The notes under the pieces: model-generated
The model's database searches: none
Told to the model about the DNA's origin: nothing
Seen by the model: the letters and a program-made list of their open reading frames with translations, nothing else
Part shown: in pieces, positions 46,220 to 55,416 of the stretch
Numbering within the stretch: position 1 is the first letter of the stretch
How the letters are laid out: each line of letters opens with the position of its first letter
Assembly (NCBI RefSeq): GCF_014196795.1
Contig: NZ_JACIEJ010000017.1
Location: 1-60,442, forward strand
Source: Sagittula marina
Lineage (GTDB): Bacteria > Pseudomonadota > Alphaproteobacteria > Rhodobacterales > Rhodobacteraceae
DNA length: 60,442 bases
Direction: 5' to 3'
Program-made: the position numbers and the translations under genes

Positions 46220-48147
46220 GCCTCCTCCATCACCACCAGCGCGGCCCCGGCGGTCACTTGTTCGCCCTCGCTGACCAAAACTTCGGCGACTGTGCCATCG
46301 GCCTGCGCGGTCAGCGTGTGTTCCATCTTCATCGCTTCCAGCACGGCAAGCCGGTCGCCCGCCTTGACCTGTTGCCCGGCCTTCACGTGTACGGACACCA
46401 CGCGCCCCGGCATAGGGGCCAGCATGGCGCCGTCACCCGCGCCCTCCGCCGCCTTTGCCAAGGGGTCGATCACATCGAATCGCAGGCCAAAATCGGCAAA
46501 GACCGTCACCGCCCCCGCACCGACAAAGACACCGCCCCCCGGGACGCCGTCGAACTGCCATCCTGCGGCGCTGCGGGTGCAGTCAACCTGCGCCTCGCCC
46601 ACGGCCACCGAAGCTGCCGTGTCAGAGGTGACCGTGACCTTCATCGTTTGCTCGACCTCGCCGTGGCGCAGCACGACGCCCCGCGGCACAGGTGTCCAGA
46701 GCGCAAAGCCAACCTCCCAGCCGCGCGCCTCGCTCAGCCCAAGCGCGCCCAGCGCCGCTTCGGCCCAATGGCGCGGCGCCACCTCTGGCATGGCCGTCAA
46801 AGCCTCCAGCTCGCGCCCGATCAGCCCGGTGTCCACCTCTCCGGCTGCAAACCCGCCGTGTTCCGCCAAAGCACCCAGAAAGGCGAGGTTCGTCACCGTG
46901 CCCGCCACCCGCGTCTGTCGCAACCCGCGCGCAAGTTTCTGCAACGCCACCGCGCGCGACGGCCCATGGACCACCAGTTTCGCAATCATTGGATCGTAAT
47001 GCGGGCTGATGTCGTCGCCCGCGCGCACTCCTGTCTCCGCCCTGACGCCCGTCGGGAACGTGAGCTCTGCAAGATGCCCGGTGGCGGGCAGGAACCCGGC
47101 GGGAACATCCTCGGCGTACAGCCGCGCCTCAAACGCGTGCCCGGTGATCGTCAGGTCCTCCTGCTGGCACGGCAGGCTCTCGCCCAGCGCGACACGCAGC
47201 TGCCATTCCACCAGATCGACGCCGCAGATTTCCTCCGTCACCGGGTGTTCCACCTGCAAGCGGGTGTTCATTTCCATGAACCAAAAGCCGTCGGGGCGCA
47301 GGCCGTTCGCGCCGTCGACGATGAACTCCACCGTGCCCGCGCCGCGATAGCCGATGGCCTCCGCCGCGCGCACGGCCGCATCCCCCATGGCCGCGCGCAT
47401 CTCGGGGGTCATCCCCGGCGCGGGAGCTTCCTCGATGACCTTCTGATGCCGTCGCTGCAAGGAACAGTCCCGTTCAAACAGATGCACCGCCCGTGTGCCG
47501 TCACCAAAAACCTGCACCTCGATATGCCGGGGACGCTGGATGAATTTCTCGATCAGCACCGCGTCATTGCCAAAAGCTCCGCGTGCTTCGGCTTTGGCCC
47601 GCTCCAGCGCATCTGAGAACTCCGACGGGTCTTCGACCAGACGCATACCCTTGCCGCCGCCGCCGGCAACCGCCTTGATCAACACGGGGTAACCCACCTG
47701 ATCGGCCTCGGTCTTCAGATGATCGGGATCCTGATCCTCGCCCATGTAGCCGGGCACCACGGGAACACCCGCCTCGGCCATCAGGCGCTTGGCGGCGTCC
47801 TTCAGACCCATCTTGCGGATTGCGTCCTCCGTCGGCCCGACAAAGACCAGCCCCGCAGCTTCCACATCGCGCACGAAGTCCGGGTTCTCCGACAGGAAAC
47901 CATAGCCGGGATGGATCGCCCCCGCGCCGGTGTCCAGCGCCGCCTGAATGATCCGATCTCCGCGAAGGTAGCTCTCGCCCGGCGCGGCCGCACCGATACA
48001 CACCGCCACATCCGCCATCTGCACATGCAGCGCGTCCCGGTCCGCCTCCGAATACACGGCGACACAGCGCAGCCCCATGGCACGCGCCGTGCGCATCACG
48101 CGACACGCGATCTCCCCGCGATTGGCCACCAGTAGCGTATCAAACAT
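46216..48147 (-). CDS. liuD: Methylcrotonyl-CoA carboxylase biotin-containing alpha subunit
   Basis: The subunit carboxylates biotin with ATP and bicarbonate and carries the carboxyl group to LiuB. The 643-aa protein has a biotin-carboxylase N half (FDTLLVANRGEIACRVMRTA; ATP-grasp loop AGGGGKGMR; active-site FMEMNTRLQVEHPVTE) and a C-terminal biotinyl domain with Lys607 in LEAMKMEHTL. The start at 48147 follows ggggaggag; the open frame continues a few codons. Architecture also fits propionyl- or acetyl-CoA carboxylases, but the neighbouring beta subunit and IVD fix the pathway. Confidence 0.95.
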   Translation of the reverse strand: MFDTLLVANRGEIACRVMRTARAMGLRCVAVYSEADRDALHVQMADVAVCIGAAAPGESYLRGDRIIQAALDTGAGAIHPGYGFLSENPDFVRDVEAAGLVFVGPTEDAIRKMGLKDAAKRLMAEAGVPVVPGYMGEDQDPDHLKTEADQVGYPVLIKAVAGGGGKGMRLVEDPSEFSDALERAKAEARGAFGNDAVLIEKFIQRPRHIEVQVFGDGTRAVHLFERDCSLQRRHQKVIEEAPAPGMTPEMRAAMGDAAVRAAEAIGYRGAGTVEFIVDGANGLRPDGFWFMEMNTRLQVEHPVTEEICGVDLVEWQLRVALGESLPCQQEDLTITGHAFEARLYAEDVPAGFLPATGHLAELTFPTGVRAETGVRAGDDISPHYDPMIAKLVVHGPSRAVALQKLARGLRQTRVAGTVTNLAFLGALAEHGGFAAGEVDTGLIGRELEALTAMPEVAPRHWAEAALGALGLSEARGWEVGFALWTPVPRGVVLRHGEVEQTMKVTVTSDTAASVAVGEAQVDCTRSAAGWQFDGVPGGGVFVGAGAVTVFADFGLRFDVIDPLAKAAEGAGDGAMLAPMPGRVVSVHVKAGQQVKAGDRLAVLEAMKMEHTLTAQADGTVAEVLVSEGEQVTAGAALVVMEEA

Positions 48148-48174
48148 CGGCTTTCTCCTCCCCACAGCGAATGG

Positions 48175-48597
48175 TCACGCGTAGTCCTCCACCACGCGGA
48201 ACCGTTCGCACATGATTTCCATGTCTTCCGCCACGCCGCCCGAGCGCGAGAAATAGGCGCGGTACACCTTGCGCCAGTGCGCGAGATCGCGGAACTCGCC
48301 TTGGGCGGCGACAAAATCCTCGTCCATCTCGTCAAACCGGCGTGTCGTGACCTCCACCGTCTCCACCATAAGCGCGGGCGTGCCGTTCCAGTTCAGCGCA
48401 ATGTCGCGGCGTCCCACCTCTGGCAGCGCATCCCCGCCCCGGCCCTGGTAGACGCGCATGGCCTCCACCGTGGCGGTCTTCCTGCCCGCCCGGACAAGGT
48501 CGGTGATCTTGTTGCAAAGCAGTTGTGAATCCCCGTAGCGGAATGTCTCCGCATCCGGGTTCTCATCGACGATCTCTTGCAGGGTCTTGCGGGTCAT
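48175..48597 (-). CDS. ASCH-domain protein
   Basis: The 140-aa protein is of the ASCH type, a PUA-like beta-barrel that binds nucleic acid or small ligands. Supporting features are the compact core GRKTATVEAMRVYQG, LMVETVEVTTRRFDEM and the DFVAAQGEFRDLAHWRK segment, which matches the W-containing helix of ASCH proteins. The start at 48597 (MTRKTLQEIV) is weakly supported; an in-frame ATG at 48636 is possible. It lies between liuB and liuD and may be cotranscribed; why it should be with leucine genes is not clear. Confidence 0.82.
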   Translation of the reverse strand: MTRKTLQEIVDENPDAETFRYGDSQLLCNKITDLVRAGRKTATVEAMRVYQGRGGDALPEVGRRDIALNWNGTPALMVETVEVTTRRFDEMDEDFVAAQGEFRDLAHWRKVYRAYFSRSGGVAEDMEIMCERFRVVEDYA

Positions 48598-48674
48598 AGG
48601 TTTGGTCCAATTCGTAAAAGCATAGGCGCGGAGCATTCTGCACCCCGCTCAGGATCTGCCACGTAACAGAGCAC

Positions 48675-50276
48675 CTACATGCGGAACACGCCAAAGCGCG
48701 TCTCTTCGATGGGCGCGTTCAGGGCGGCGCGCAGCGACAGGGCAAGCACCTTGCGCGTCTTGCGCGGATCCACGATGCCGTCGTCCCACAGCCGGGCGGA
48801 GGCATAGAGCGGATGAGACTGCTCCTCGAACATCTCCAGCGTCGGTTTCTTGAACGCCGCTTCCTCTTCCTCGGACCATGTGCCACCCGACCGCTCGATG
48901 GCGTCGCGCTTCACCGTGGCCAGCACGCCCGCCGCCTGCGGTCCCCCCATGACGGAGATCCGGGAGTTCGGCCAAGTCCACAGGAACCTCGGCTGATAGG
49001 CCCGCCCGGCCATGCCGTAGTTCCCAGCCCCGAAAGAGCCGCCCACCAACAGCGTCACCTTCGGCACCGAGGTGGTCGCAACAGCCGTCACCAACTTGGC
49101 CCCGTGTCGCGCGATGCCTTCGTTTTCGTACTTCCGGCCCACCATGAAGCCGGTGATGTTCTGCAAGAACACCAAGGGGATCTTGCGCTGTGAACACAGC
49201 TCCACGAAATGCGCGCCCTTGGACGCACTCTCGGAGAATAGCACACCGTTGTTGGCGATGATGCCGACGTCCATGCCGCACAGCTTGGCAAAGCCGCAGA
49301 CCAGCGTTTCGCCAAAGCGCGGCTTGAACTCGTCAAAGTACGATCCGTCCACCACCCGCATGATGACCTCGCGGATATCGTAGGGGGTGCGCAGATCCGC
49401 TGGCACCGCGCCGAGCAGCTCCTCGGGATCGTAGCTCGGGTCTTCGCCGGCGTTCAGGTCCAGGCCCTGGCCAACGCCACCAAGCGACCGCACCGCCCGC
49501 CGGGCCAGCGCCAGTGCGTGGGCGTCGTCCTCCGCCAAGTAATCCGCGACACCGGACAGGCGCGTATGAACATCGCCGCCGCCCAGATCCTCGGCCGTCA
49601 CGACCTCCCCCGTGGCGGCCTTCACCAAAGGCGGCCCGGCAAGGAAGATCGTTCCCTGTTCCTTCACGATGATCGACACATCCGACATGGCAGGCACATA
49701 AGCGCCCCCAGCGGTACAGGAGCCCATCACCACGGCGATCTGCCCGATCCCCTTGGCGGACATGCGCGCCTGATTGTAGAAGATCCGGCCAAAGTGGTCG
49801 CGATCCGGGAACACCTCGTCCTGATTGGGCAGGTTCGCCCCGCCGCTGTCTACCAGATAGACGCAAGGCAGAGCGCATTCCTCTGCGATCTCCTGGGCGC
49901 GGAGGTGCTTTTTCACCGTCATCGGGTAGTAGGTGCCGCCCTTCACGGTGGCATCGTTGCAGATCACCATGACCTGCCGCCCCTCCACCAGACCGACACC
50001 GGCGATCACTCCGGCACAGGGCGCCGCGCCGTCATACATGCCATGCGCGGCGACCGCGCCGACTTCCAGAAACGGCGAACCGGGGTCCAGCAGGCCGGCC
50101 ACGCGCTCCCGCGGCAGCATCTTGCCCCGCGACAGATGCCGGTCCCGTGACTTTGCGCCACCGCCTGCGGCCGCTGCCTCGGCAGCCTCCCGGATCACCT
50201 CCAAAGCCGCCAGATGCGCCGTCCGATTGGCCTTGTAAGCTTCCGAGCCGGTCAGAACCGCTGATGTCAAACGCAT
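48675..50276 (-). CDS. liuB: Methylcrotonyl-CoA carboxylase beta subunit
   Basis: The carboxyltransferase subunit moves the carboxyl group from biotin to 3-methylcrotonyl-CoA. The 533-aa length is typical of MCC beta. It contains the two crotonase-like carboxyltransferase halves: the first with [18 protein letters not shown] and [19 protein letters not shown], the second with [19 protein letters not shown] and [16 protein letters not shown]. The last two segments are characteristic of MCC over propionyl-CoA carboxylase. The start at 50276 follows ggagagaa. Confidence 0.96.
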   Translation of the reverse strand: MRLTSAVLTGSEAYKANRTAHLAALEVIREAAEAAAAGGGAKSRDRHLSRGKMLPRERVAGLLDPGSPFLEVGAVAAHGMYDGAAPCAGVIAGVGLVEGRQVMVICNDATVKGGTYYPMTVKKHLRAQEIAEECALPCVYLVDSGGANLPNQDEVFPDRDHFGRIFYNQARMSAKGIGQIAVVMGSCTAGGAYVPAMSDVSIIVKEQGTIFLAGPPLVKAATGEVVTAEDLGGGDVHTRLSGVADYLAEDDAHALALARRAVRSLGGVGQGLDLNAGEDPSYDPEELLGAVPADLRTPYDIREVIMRVVDGSYFDEFKPRFGETLVCGFAKLCGMDVGIIANNGVLFSESASKGAHFVELCSQRKIPLVFLQNITGFMVGRKYENEGIARHGAKLVTAVATTSVPKVTLLVGGSFGAGNYGMAGRAYQPRFLWTWPNSRISVMGGPQAAGVLATVKRDAIERSGGTWSEEEEAAFKKPTLEMFEEQSHPLYASARLWDDGIVDPRKTRKVLALSLRAALNAPIEETRFGVFRM

Positions 50277-50328
50277 GTCTTTCTCTCCTCCCCGGCAGGT
50301 CGCATGTCCGCGCCCGCCGCCGTTTCCC

Positions 50329-50700
50329 TCAGGCCTTCACCACAGGCCGCCGCCGCATGGACCACGTGGTCCACAAGCTGCCAAACGCCATGCCCAGCGT
50401 CACAACCACGAACAGCATTCCGCCCAGCGCCAAGGCACCCAGATCGAACTGCGCCCTTAACCAGTAGGTCAGTGCCAATCCCACTGCGATCAGCATCACC
50501 ATGCCGACCGTTCCGATCATCCCCTTTGGATCACGCGGGTCGGATTGCAGCCGCAGCGGTGTGTCGCACTCCGGACATGGCAGCACATCCGTCCCGCTGC
50601 GTTGCCAGACGCGCTTGCTGCCTTGCTTGCCGATAAAGATCGGTTGCACCGCGTCGCACTCCGGGCAACGTCGATCCGCCTTTGCCGATGCCTTGTCCAT
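50329..50700 (-). CDS. Membrane protein with N-terminal zinc ribbon
   Basis: The function is unknown. The 123-aa protein begins with a likely zinc ribbon formed by two CPEC motifs ([10 protein letters not shown] and [11 protein letters not shown]), followed by two hydrophobic helices in the second half ([20 protein letters not shown] and [20 protein letters not shown]). It ends in a basic tail. Its start overlaps the stop of the upstream secreted protein (TGATG). It sits between liuB and the acyl-CoA synthetase; a functional link to leucine catabolism is not evident. Confidence 0.75.
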   Translation of the reverse strand: MDKASAKADRRCPECDAVQPIFIGKQGSKRVWQRSGTDVLPCPECDTPLRLQSDPRDPKGMIGTVGMVMLIAVGLALTYWLRAQFDLGALALGGMLFVVVTLGMAFGSLWTTWSMRRRPVVKA

Positions 50701-51302
50701 CACTGGTCCCCCCTGTCACGTGCCAAAGGGCGCTGCGGGGGCGGCACATCCGCCCAACCCGCGTCCACTGCGGTCTCCGCCGCGCCGAGGTAGCGCGCCA
50801 ATTGCCAAGTCAGAAAAGCGTTCGACAGCCGGTTGTTTGCCTCCCACGCGGTGCACCAGGTCCCGCGCTGCGGCAGGTCGCCCGCGCAATCCGGCCCGGC
50901 AGAGCTTCCCTGCGCCAATGCGTAGACCCGTGGATACAAAGCCTGCTCAAACGGCCCGCCCTTGTCCGCGACCGCTTCGGGCTCCGGCAAACTGGCGCGG
51001 ACCTTCTCGGCCAAGGCATCCTGTTGCTCGGCAAACTCCAGTTGGCAGGCCTGAACAGCCTTCAACGCGCCCTTGCGGTCACACAGCACGAAGCCAACAG
51101 ACCCGCAGTAGCCAACCCCCCGGGTATCGCCGATCTCGAACTCCTGCGCCTCGCGCATTCCCGTCAGCCCGCGCAAGGCTCGCTCGTACCGCGCAGCTTC
51201 CTCGTCCATACAGGCCTTGAAGGTTGGCAGCGGGTCAAAGCCCTCCGCCTCCTGCGCCATCACGGGCGTCCCGATCGCCAGAAGGACCGCCAGCAGCTTC
51301 AT
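50700..51302 (-). CDS. Secreted cysteine-rich protein
   Basis: The 200-aa protein has a signal peptide (MKLLAVLLAIGTPVMAQ, cleaved near residue 16) and seven cysteines in the mature part (for example FKACMDEE, GYCGSVGFVLCD, PDCAGD, GTWCTAW), suggesting disulfides in the periplasm. The C-terminal pattern WEANNRLSNAFLTWQLARYL looks distantly like LprI-type proteins, one of which is also encoded upstream. The function is unknown. The start overlaps the stop of the acyl-CoA synthetase (four bases), so it is coupled to it. Confidence 0.72.
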   Translation of the reverse strand: MKLLAVLLAIGTPVMAQEAEGFDPLPTFKACMDEEAARYERALRGLTGMREAQEFEIGDTRGVGYCGSVGFVLCDRKGALKAVQACQLEFAEQQDALAEKVRASLPEPEAVADKGGPFEQALYPRVYALAQGSSAGPDCAGDLPQRGTWCTAWEANNRLSNAFLTWQLARYLGAAETAVDAGWADVPPPQRPLARDRGDQ

Positions 51303-52837
51303 GCGTCCTCCTCCGTGGCCATACGCTTCAGCTCCTTGCGGATCACCTTGCCTGTCACCGTCATCGGCAACGCCTCGACAAACGCGACCTCACGCGGATA
51401 GCTGTGATGCGCCAGTCGCGCCTTCACCCAATCCTGCAGGGCGACTTCGCTGACATCCTCACCCGGTTTTGCAACCACATAGGCTTTGACGATCTCGGTG
51501 CGCAGCGGGTCCGGCTTGCCCACCACCCCCACGGTGGCGACACCGGGATGGGTCATCAGGCAATCCTCGATTTCCGACGGACCGATGCGATAGCCAGAGG
51601 ATGTGATGACGTCATCTTCCCGCCCGACAAAGCGCACGAAACCGTCTTCGATCACGCCACGGTCTCCGGTCACCATCCAGTCGCCCCGAAACTTGTCCGC
51701 CGTTGCCTCGGGGTTGTTCCAATAGCCCAGCATCATGGACCCCGCCCCCCGCCGCACGGCGATGTCGCCTTCCCCGTCACAGGGCAGACCATCGTCCCCG
51801 ATCACCGCCAGATCGACCCCCGGCACCGCGCGGCCAAGGCATCCGGGCCGCGCCGGGAACAACGCCCCGCAAGAGCTGCCGACCATGTTGCATTCCGTCT
51901 GGCCGTAAAACTCGTTGATCTGCACGCCCAGCGCATCGCGCCCCCATGCCAGCATCTCCGCGCCCAACGGCTCCCCCCCTGAGGCGACGGAGCGCAGGCC
52001 GCTGACCCGCTCACCCGAGGCTTTCAGCATCCGCAAAACGGTCGGCGGCAGAAACACGTTGCGCACCCCTTGCGCCACAAGCGCACCCAGGGTTTCTGGC
52101 GAAAACTTCGCCCCGCGCGCCGCCACCACAGGCACGCCCAGCGCCAATCCCGGCATGGCCACATCGAACAGCCCGCCGATCCACGCCCAGTCCGCAGGCG
52201 TCCAGAGCATGTCGTCCGCCATCCCAAGGAAATCGTGGCTCATCTCCACACCCGGCAGATGCCCGGTCAGCACCCGGTGTCCATGCAAGGCGCCCTTCGG
52301 CTTGCCCGTGGTGCCGGAGGTGTAGATCAGCACCGCTGGCGTCTCCGGTCCGGTCTCCGCCATTGGCGCGTCCGCCTCCGGTCCAAGATCAGCGGCCACA
52401 ACGGACACCACGTCAAAGGGCGACAGCATCTCGCGTCCCTCGCTGTCGGTCACGACAACGGATGCGCCGCTGTCCTCCAATCGGGACCGCAGCGACTCCT
52501 CGCGGAACAACTTGAACAAGGGGACGCTGATCGCACCCATGCGCCAGACCGCGATATGGGCCGCCGCGCACAGCGCCTCCTGCGACAGGAGAACGCCCAC
52601 CCGGTCCCCCGCCACGACGTTGCGCGCGCGCAGCGCCGCCTCCACCTGGCGGGACAGGCGGTAGAGCGCGCCGTAGCTGACCTCTTCCCGCCCATCGGAC
52701 AAATCCAGCAGACACGGACGCTCCGGCTCCCGACGCGCCCAGTCATCGCAGACCTGCGCCGCCATATTCAGCCGCGCGGGAAAGTCGCACCGGACCCCCT
52801 CGCGCAAGCTGTCGTATGTCTCCCCCCGGTTCAGCAT
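51299..52837 (-). CDS. Acyl-CoA synthetase (AMP-binding family)
   Basis: The 512-aa enzyme activates a carboxylic acid to its CoA ester through an acyl-adenylate. Motifs are the P-loop AVLIYTSGTTGKPKGALHGH, the A5 motif NEFYGQTECN, the A7 motif WMVTGDRGVIEDGFVRFVGR and the A10 lysine in TVTGKVIRKELK. The start at 52837 overlaps the stop of the LprI-like gene (TGATG); the longer open frame lacks homology. In the liu cluster it may activate isovalerate or another branched acid, or acetoacetate; the substrate cannot be read directly. Confidence 0.92.
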   Translation of the reverse strand: MLNRGETYDSLREGVRCDFPARLNMAAQVCDDWARREPERPCLLDLSDGREEVSYGALYRLSRQVEAALRARNVVAGDRVGVLLSQEALCAAAHIAVWRMGAISVPLFKLFREESLRSRLEDSGASVVVTDSEGREMLSPFDVVSVVAADLGPEADAPMAETGPETPAVLIYTSGTTGKPKGALHGHRVLTGHLPGVEMSHDFLGMADDMLWTPADWAWIGGLFDVAMPGLALGVPVVAARGAKFSPETLGALVAQGVRNVFLPPTVLRMLKASGERVSGLRSVASGGEPLGAEMLAWGRDALGVQINEFYGQTECNMVGSSCGALFPARPGCLGRAVPGVDLAVIGDDGLPCDGEGDIAVRRGAGSMMLGYWNNPEATADKFRGDWMVTGDRGVIEDGFVRFVGREDDVITSSGYRIGPSEIEDCLMTHPGVATVGVVGKPDPLRTEIVKAYVVAKPGEDVSEVALQDWVKARLAHHSYPREVAFVEALPMTVTGKVIRKELKRMATEEDA

Positions 52838-53322
52838 CAGCGCACGTAGTTCTCCAGATACAGGGCCTGTTCCCCCGTGGTGAGCATCAGACACCCGGTC
52901 GCAGCCGGACCGGCCCCGGTGCCGCCGGACCACAGCGCCGCCGCGTAGGTGCAGCGCGCATCGCGGAACGGGATCCAGGCCCGCTGCATCTCGCGCAGGG
53001 CATCCGCCTGCGATGGCGCCGACCAGCCGCCTGCCTTGGCTTCGGCATCCGCCGCCTTCGCCTCTTTCATACGGGCCCCGTAGGCGGCATTCAGCCGCGT
53101 GTCCCAATAGGCCCGCTCCGCGTCCAGGCACCCACCCATCCCGACGGTGGAGTCACCGCCGTCCGTGTCCTCCATGCACTTGTCCGCCGACGCGCCGATG
53201 CAGGACACGCCCGCGCCCGGGTCTTCCATCAGGCATTGCATCGTTGCTTCAGGCGAAAACGTGACGTCTTGCGCCAATGCGCCCACCGGCAGAACCGCCA
53301 GTGCCATGATCAAAGCTTTCAT
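52837..53322 (-). CDS. LprI-like (DUF1311) secreted protein
   Basis: The 161-aa protein has a signal peptide (MKALIMALAVLPVGALAQ). The mature domain contains cysteines at CLMEDPG, VSCIGAS, DKCMED, GGCLDAE, ARCTYAA and TGCLML, and the LprI/DUF1311 pattern of an aromatic-rich helix (CLDAERAYWDTRLNAAYG) followed by LREMQRAWIPFRDARC. LprI of mycobacteria inhibits lysozyme, but many bacterial members are uncharacterised. Its stop overlaps the acyl-CoA synthetase start (TGATG), and its start overlaps the DUF1622 stop by four bases. Confidence 0.85.
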   Translation of the reverse strand: MKALIMALAVLPVGALAQDVTFSPEATMQCLMEDPGAGVSCIGASADKCMEDTDGGDSTVGMGGCLDAERAYWDTRLNAAYGARMKEAKAADAEAKAGGWSAPSQADALREMQRAWIPFRDARCTYAAALWSGGTGAGPAATGCLMLTTGEQALYLENYVR

Positions 53323-53711
53323 TCTGCGATCTCCCGCTTGAGTTGTTCCAACTCCCGATCAAGGAAGAAGGAGGTAATGGATCGAATGATGACCAGCATC
53401 AAAAGGAACACAAGGTCCATGAAGGCAAGGCTCAGCGCCGTGTGGATCACATCCGAGACGATGAACAACTCCAGACCCGACAGGATGTAGCGGCCCAGCG
53501 CAATGCGCGCCTTGTTCATCCGCCGCACCCGCGCGCCGCCGGACCCGACCTCGGACACCGTGACCGCCACCACGAACCGCGCGGCCCCCACCAGCAGCAA
53601 TGCGATGGCGAACAGGTCGATGCCAGAGGCCAGCCATTCCAGCCCATGCACAACCCACGCCAGTTCGCCGTGCAACACGCCGCCTTCGGTCTTCATCTCC
53701 CATATGCTCAT
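53319..53711 (-). CDS. DUF1622-type membrane protein
   Basis: The function is unknown. The 130-aa protein has three predicted transmembrane helices (residues about 20-50, 72-92 and 95-113) and a charged C terminus (LDRELEQLKREIAE). The middle segment, RIALGRYILSGLELFIVSDV, is the DUF1622 hallmark. Its stop overlaps the LprI-like start by four bases. The pair is thus coupled, perhaps as a membrane/periplasm unit, but no function is known. Confidence 0.82.
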   Translation of the reverse strand: MSIWEMKTEGGVLHGELAWVVHGLEWLASGIDLFAIALLLVGAARFVVAVTVSEVGSGGARVRRMNKARIALGRYILSGLELFIVSDVIHTALSLAFMDLVFLLMLVIIRSITSFFLDRELEQLKREIAE

Positions 53712-53732
53712 ATCAACGCCTTGTCTCGTCCG

Positions 53733-54020
53733 TCAGGGCCTGATCGAAGTTCGCTCCGACACCAGCCCGCCAAAGCGGTTGATGCCATACTCGCGCACTT
53801 CGATCCCCCGGACACAACGCAGATGCAGCCATGTCGTTTCCCCCGGCGTGGCGGTGCAATCGCTGACCAGCCCGCCGCTTTGCCGGGCGTAGCGTTCCGC
53901 ATAATGCGCGATGGCGTCGCTTTCGGTCAGATGCGCGTCGATAAAGCCCAGGCGAAAGAACATCAGCGCCCCCACCAGCACGAACAACCCCAGCAGCACC
54001 CACCACATCCAGCGTGGCAT
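53733..54020 (-). CDS. Small single-helix membrane protein, unknown
   Basis: The 95-aa protein starts with a membrane helix (WMWWVLLGLFVLVGALMFF, residues 4-22) and continues as a small periplasmic or cytoplasmic domain with two cysteines (VSDCTATPG and LHLRCVRG) and two tryptophans close to the helix. I do not recognise it. It lies 25 bases after liuA and 21 bases before the DUF1622 gene, so it should be in the same transcript. The start follows a weak gggggcg-type site. Confidence 0.65.
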   Translation of the reverse strand: MPRWMWWVLLGLFVLVGALMFFRLGFIDAHLTESDAIAHYAERYARQSGGLVSDCTATPGETTWLHLRCVRGIEVREYGINRFGGLVSERTSIRP

Positions 54021-54045
54021 CAGATCACGCCCCCTCGCGTCAAGA

Positions 54046-55206
54046 TTACATGGTGCCCATCAGTTCGCGCCCCACCAGCATCCGGCGGATTTCCGATGTG
54101 CCTGCACCGATCTCCATCAGCTTGGCATCGCGGAAGATCCGCGCCACCGGCGCATCGTTCAGAAAGCCTGCGCCGCCCAGCGCTTGCACCGCCTGATGCG
54201 CCTGCACCATGGCTTGCTCACTGGCGTAGAGACAGCAGGCGGCCGCATCCTGTCGGGTCACATCGCCCCGATCACAGGCCTTGGCCACCTCGTAGACATA
54301 AGCACGGGCAGAGTTCATCGCCGTGTACATATCCGCGATCTTGCCCTGCATCAGCTGAAAGCTACCGATCGGTTGGCCGAACTGGTGCCGGTCACGCATG
54401 TAAGGCATCACCTCGTCCATGCAGGCAGCCATGATCCCCAGACCAATGCCCGCCAGCACAACGCGTTCGTAATCCAGCCCGGACATCAGCACGCGCACGC
54501 CCTTGCCTTCTTCGCCCAACACGTTCTCGAACGGCACTTCCACATCGTCAAAGATCAGCTCAGCCGTGTTAGACCCCCGCATCCCCAGCTTGTCGAAATG
54601 CGGGCTGGTGGAAAAGCCGGTCATCGACTTCTCGATCAAGAACGCGGTGATCCCCTTGGCACCTGCCTCCGGATCCGTCTTGGCATAGACCACCAGCGTA
54701 TCCGCGTCCGGCCCATTGGTGATCCAGTACTTGTTGCCGTTCAGCACGTACCGGTCGTTGCGCTTTTCCGCGCGCAGCTTCATCGACACCACGTCAGATC
54801 CCGCAGACGGCTCTGACATCGCCAGGGCGCCCACATGTTCGCCCGAAATCAGCCCCGGCAGATACTTCGCTTTCTGTGCCGCGCTGCCGTTGAGATTGAT
54901 CTGGTTCACACAAAGGTTCGCATGTGCCCCGTAAGACAAGGACACCGAGGCAGAGGCCCGCGCGATCTCCTCCACAGCGACGGTATGCGCCAGATAGCCC
55001 AGCCCCGCGCCGCCATTGGCCTCCGGCACCGTGACACCAAGCAATCCCATCTCCCCCATCTCGCGCCAAAGCGCTGCGGGGAATTCGTTTGTTCTGTCGA
55101 TGTCGGCAGCAAGCGGCTTCACCCGCTCCTGCGCCCAACGGTGGACCATCTCGCGCAGCGCATCCACATCCTCGCCCACGTCGAACTTCATGCTGGCCAG
55201 AAACAC
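54046..55206 (-). CDS. liuA: Isovaleryl-CoA dehydrogenase
   Basis: This FAD enzyme oxidises isovaleryl-CoA to 3-methylcrotonyl-CoA, the first committed step of leucine breakdown here. The 386-aa protein has the acyl-CoA dehydrogenase signature [20 protein letters not shown], the FAD-binding [20 protein letters not shown] and the catalytic base Glu247 in the IVD-type [10 protein letters not shown] motif. It ends [19 protein letters not shown]. The start is a GTG at 55206 after gggaggag; an ATG five codons later is an alternative. It is the first gene of the liu cluster, with a palindrome upstream. Confidence 0.96.
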   Translation of the reverse strand: MFLASMKFDVGEDVDALREMVHRWAQERVKPLAADIDRTNEFPAALWREMGEMGLLGVTVPEANGGAGLGYLAHTVAVEEIARASASVSLSYGAHANLCVNQINLNGSAAQKAKYLPGLISGEHVGALAMSEPSAGSDVVSMKLRAEKRNDRYVLNGNKYWITNGPDADTLVVYAKTDPEAGAKGITAFLIEKSMTGFSTSPHFDKLGMRGSNTAELIFDDVEVPFENVLGEEGKGVRVLMSGLDYERVVLAGIGLGIMAACMDEVMPYMRDRHQFGQPIGSFQLMQGKIADMYTAMNSARAYVYEVAKACDRGDVTRQDAAACCLYASEQAMVQAHQAVQALGGAGFLNDAPVARIFRDAKLMEIGAGTSEIRRMLVGRELMGTM

Positions 55207-55241
55207 AGGCTCTCCTCCCTCGTGTTTTGCGCCCGATTTAT

Positions 55242-55255
55242 TGAACGCTTGTTCA
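55242..55255. promoter_or_regulatory. Palindromic operator candidate upstream of liuA
   Basis: The sequence TGAACgcttGTTCA is a perfect five-base inverted repeat with a four-base centre, 36 bases ahead of the liuA start codon, flanked by AT-rich DNA. Its size and position fit a dimeric repressor of TetR type, as used for acyl-CoA-responsive control of branched-chain and fatty-acid genes. No such regulator is encoded in this window, and the palindrome could also occur by chance. Confidence 0.5.
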
Positions 55256-55416
55256 TTAAGCGGAGAAACACCCCATCCGTCAATGGTCCAGTGCCCCCGA
55301 ATTCATGGATGAACGCCGCGTCGCTGCGTTTCCACGCCAAGGCACCCAGTTCGGCAAACGTTTCTTAACCCGGCGGGCGCATGATGAAGAAAATTTTATG
55401 AAGGCGCGCTCGCTGT

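Noticed and set aside
46114-47616. + strand open frame of about 500 codons
   Set aside because: It is antisense to the biotin-dependent carboxylase alpha subunit, which has intact ATP-grasp and biotin motifs.
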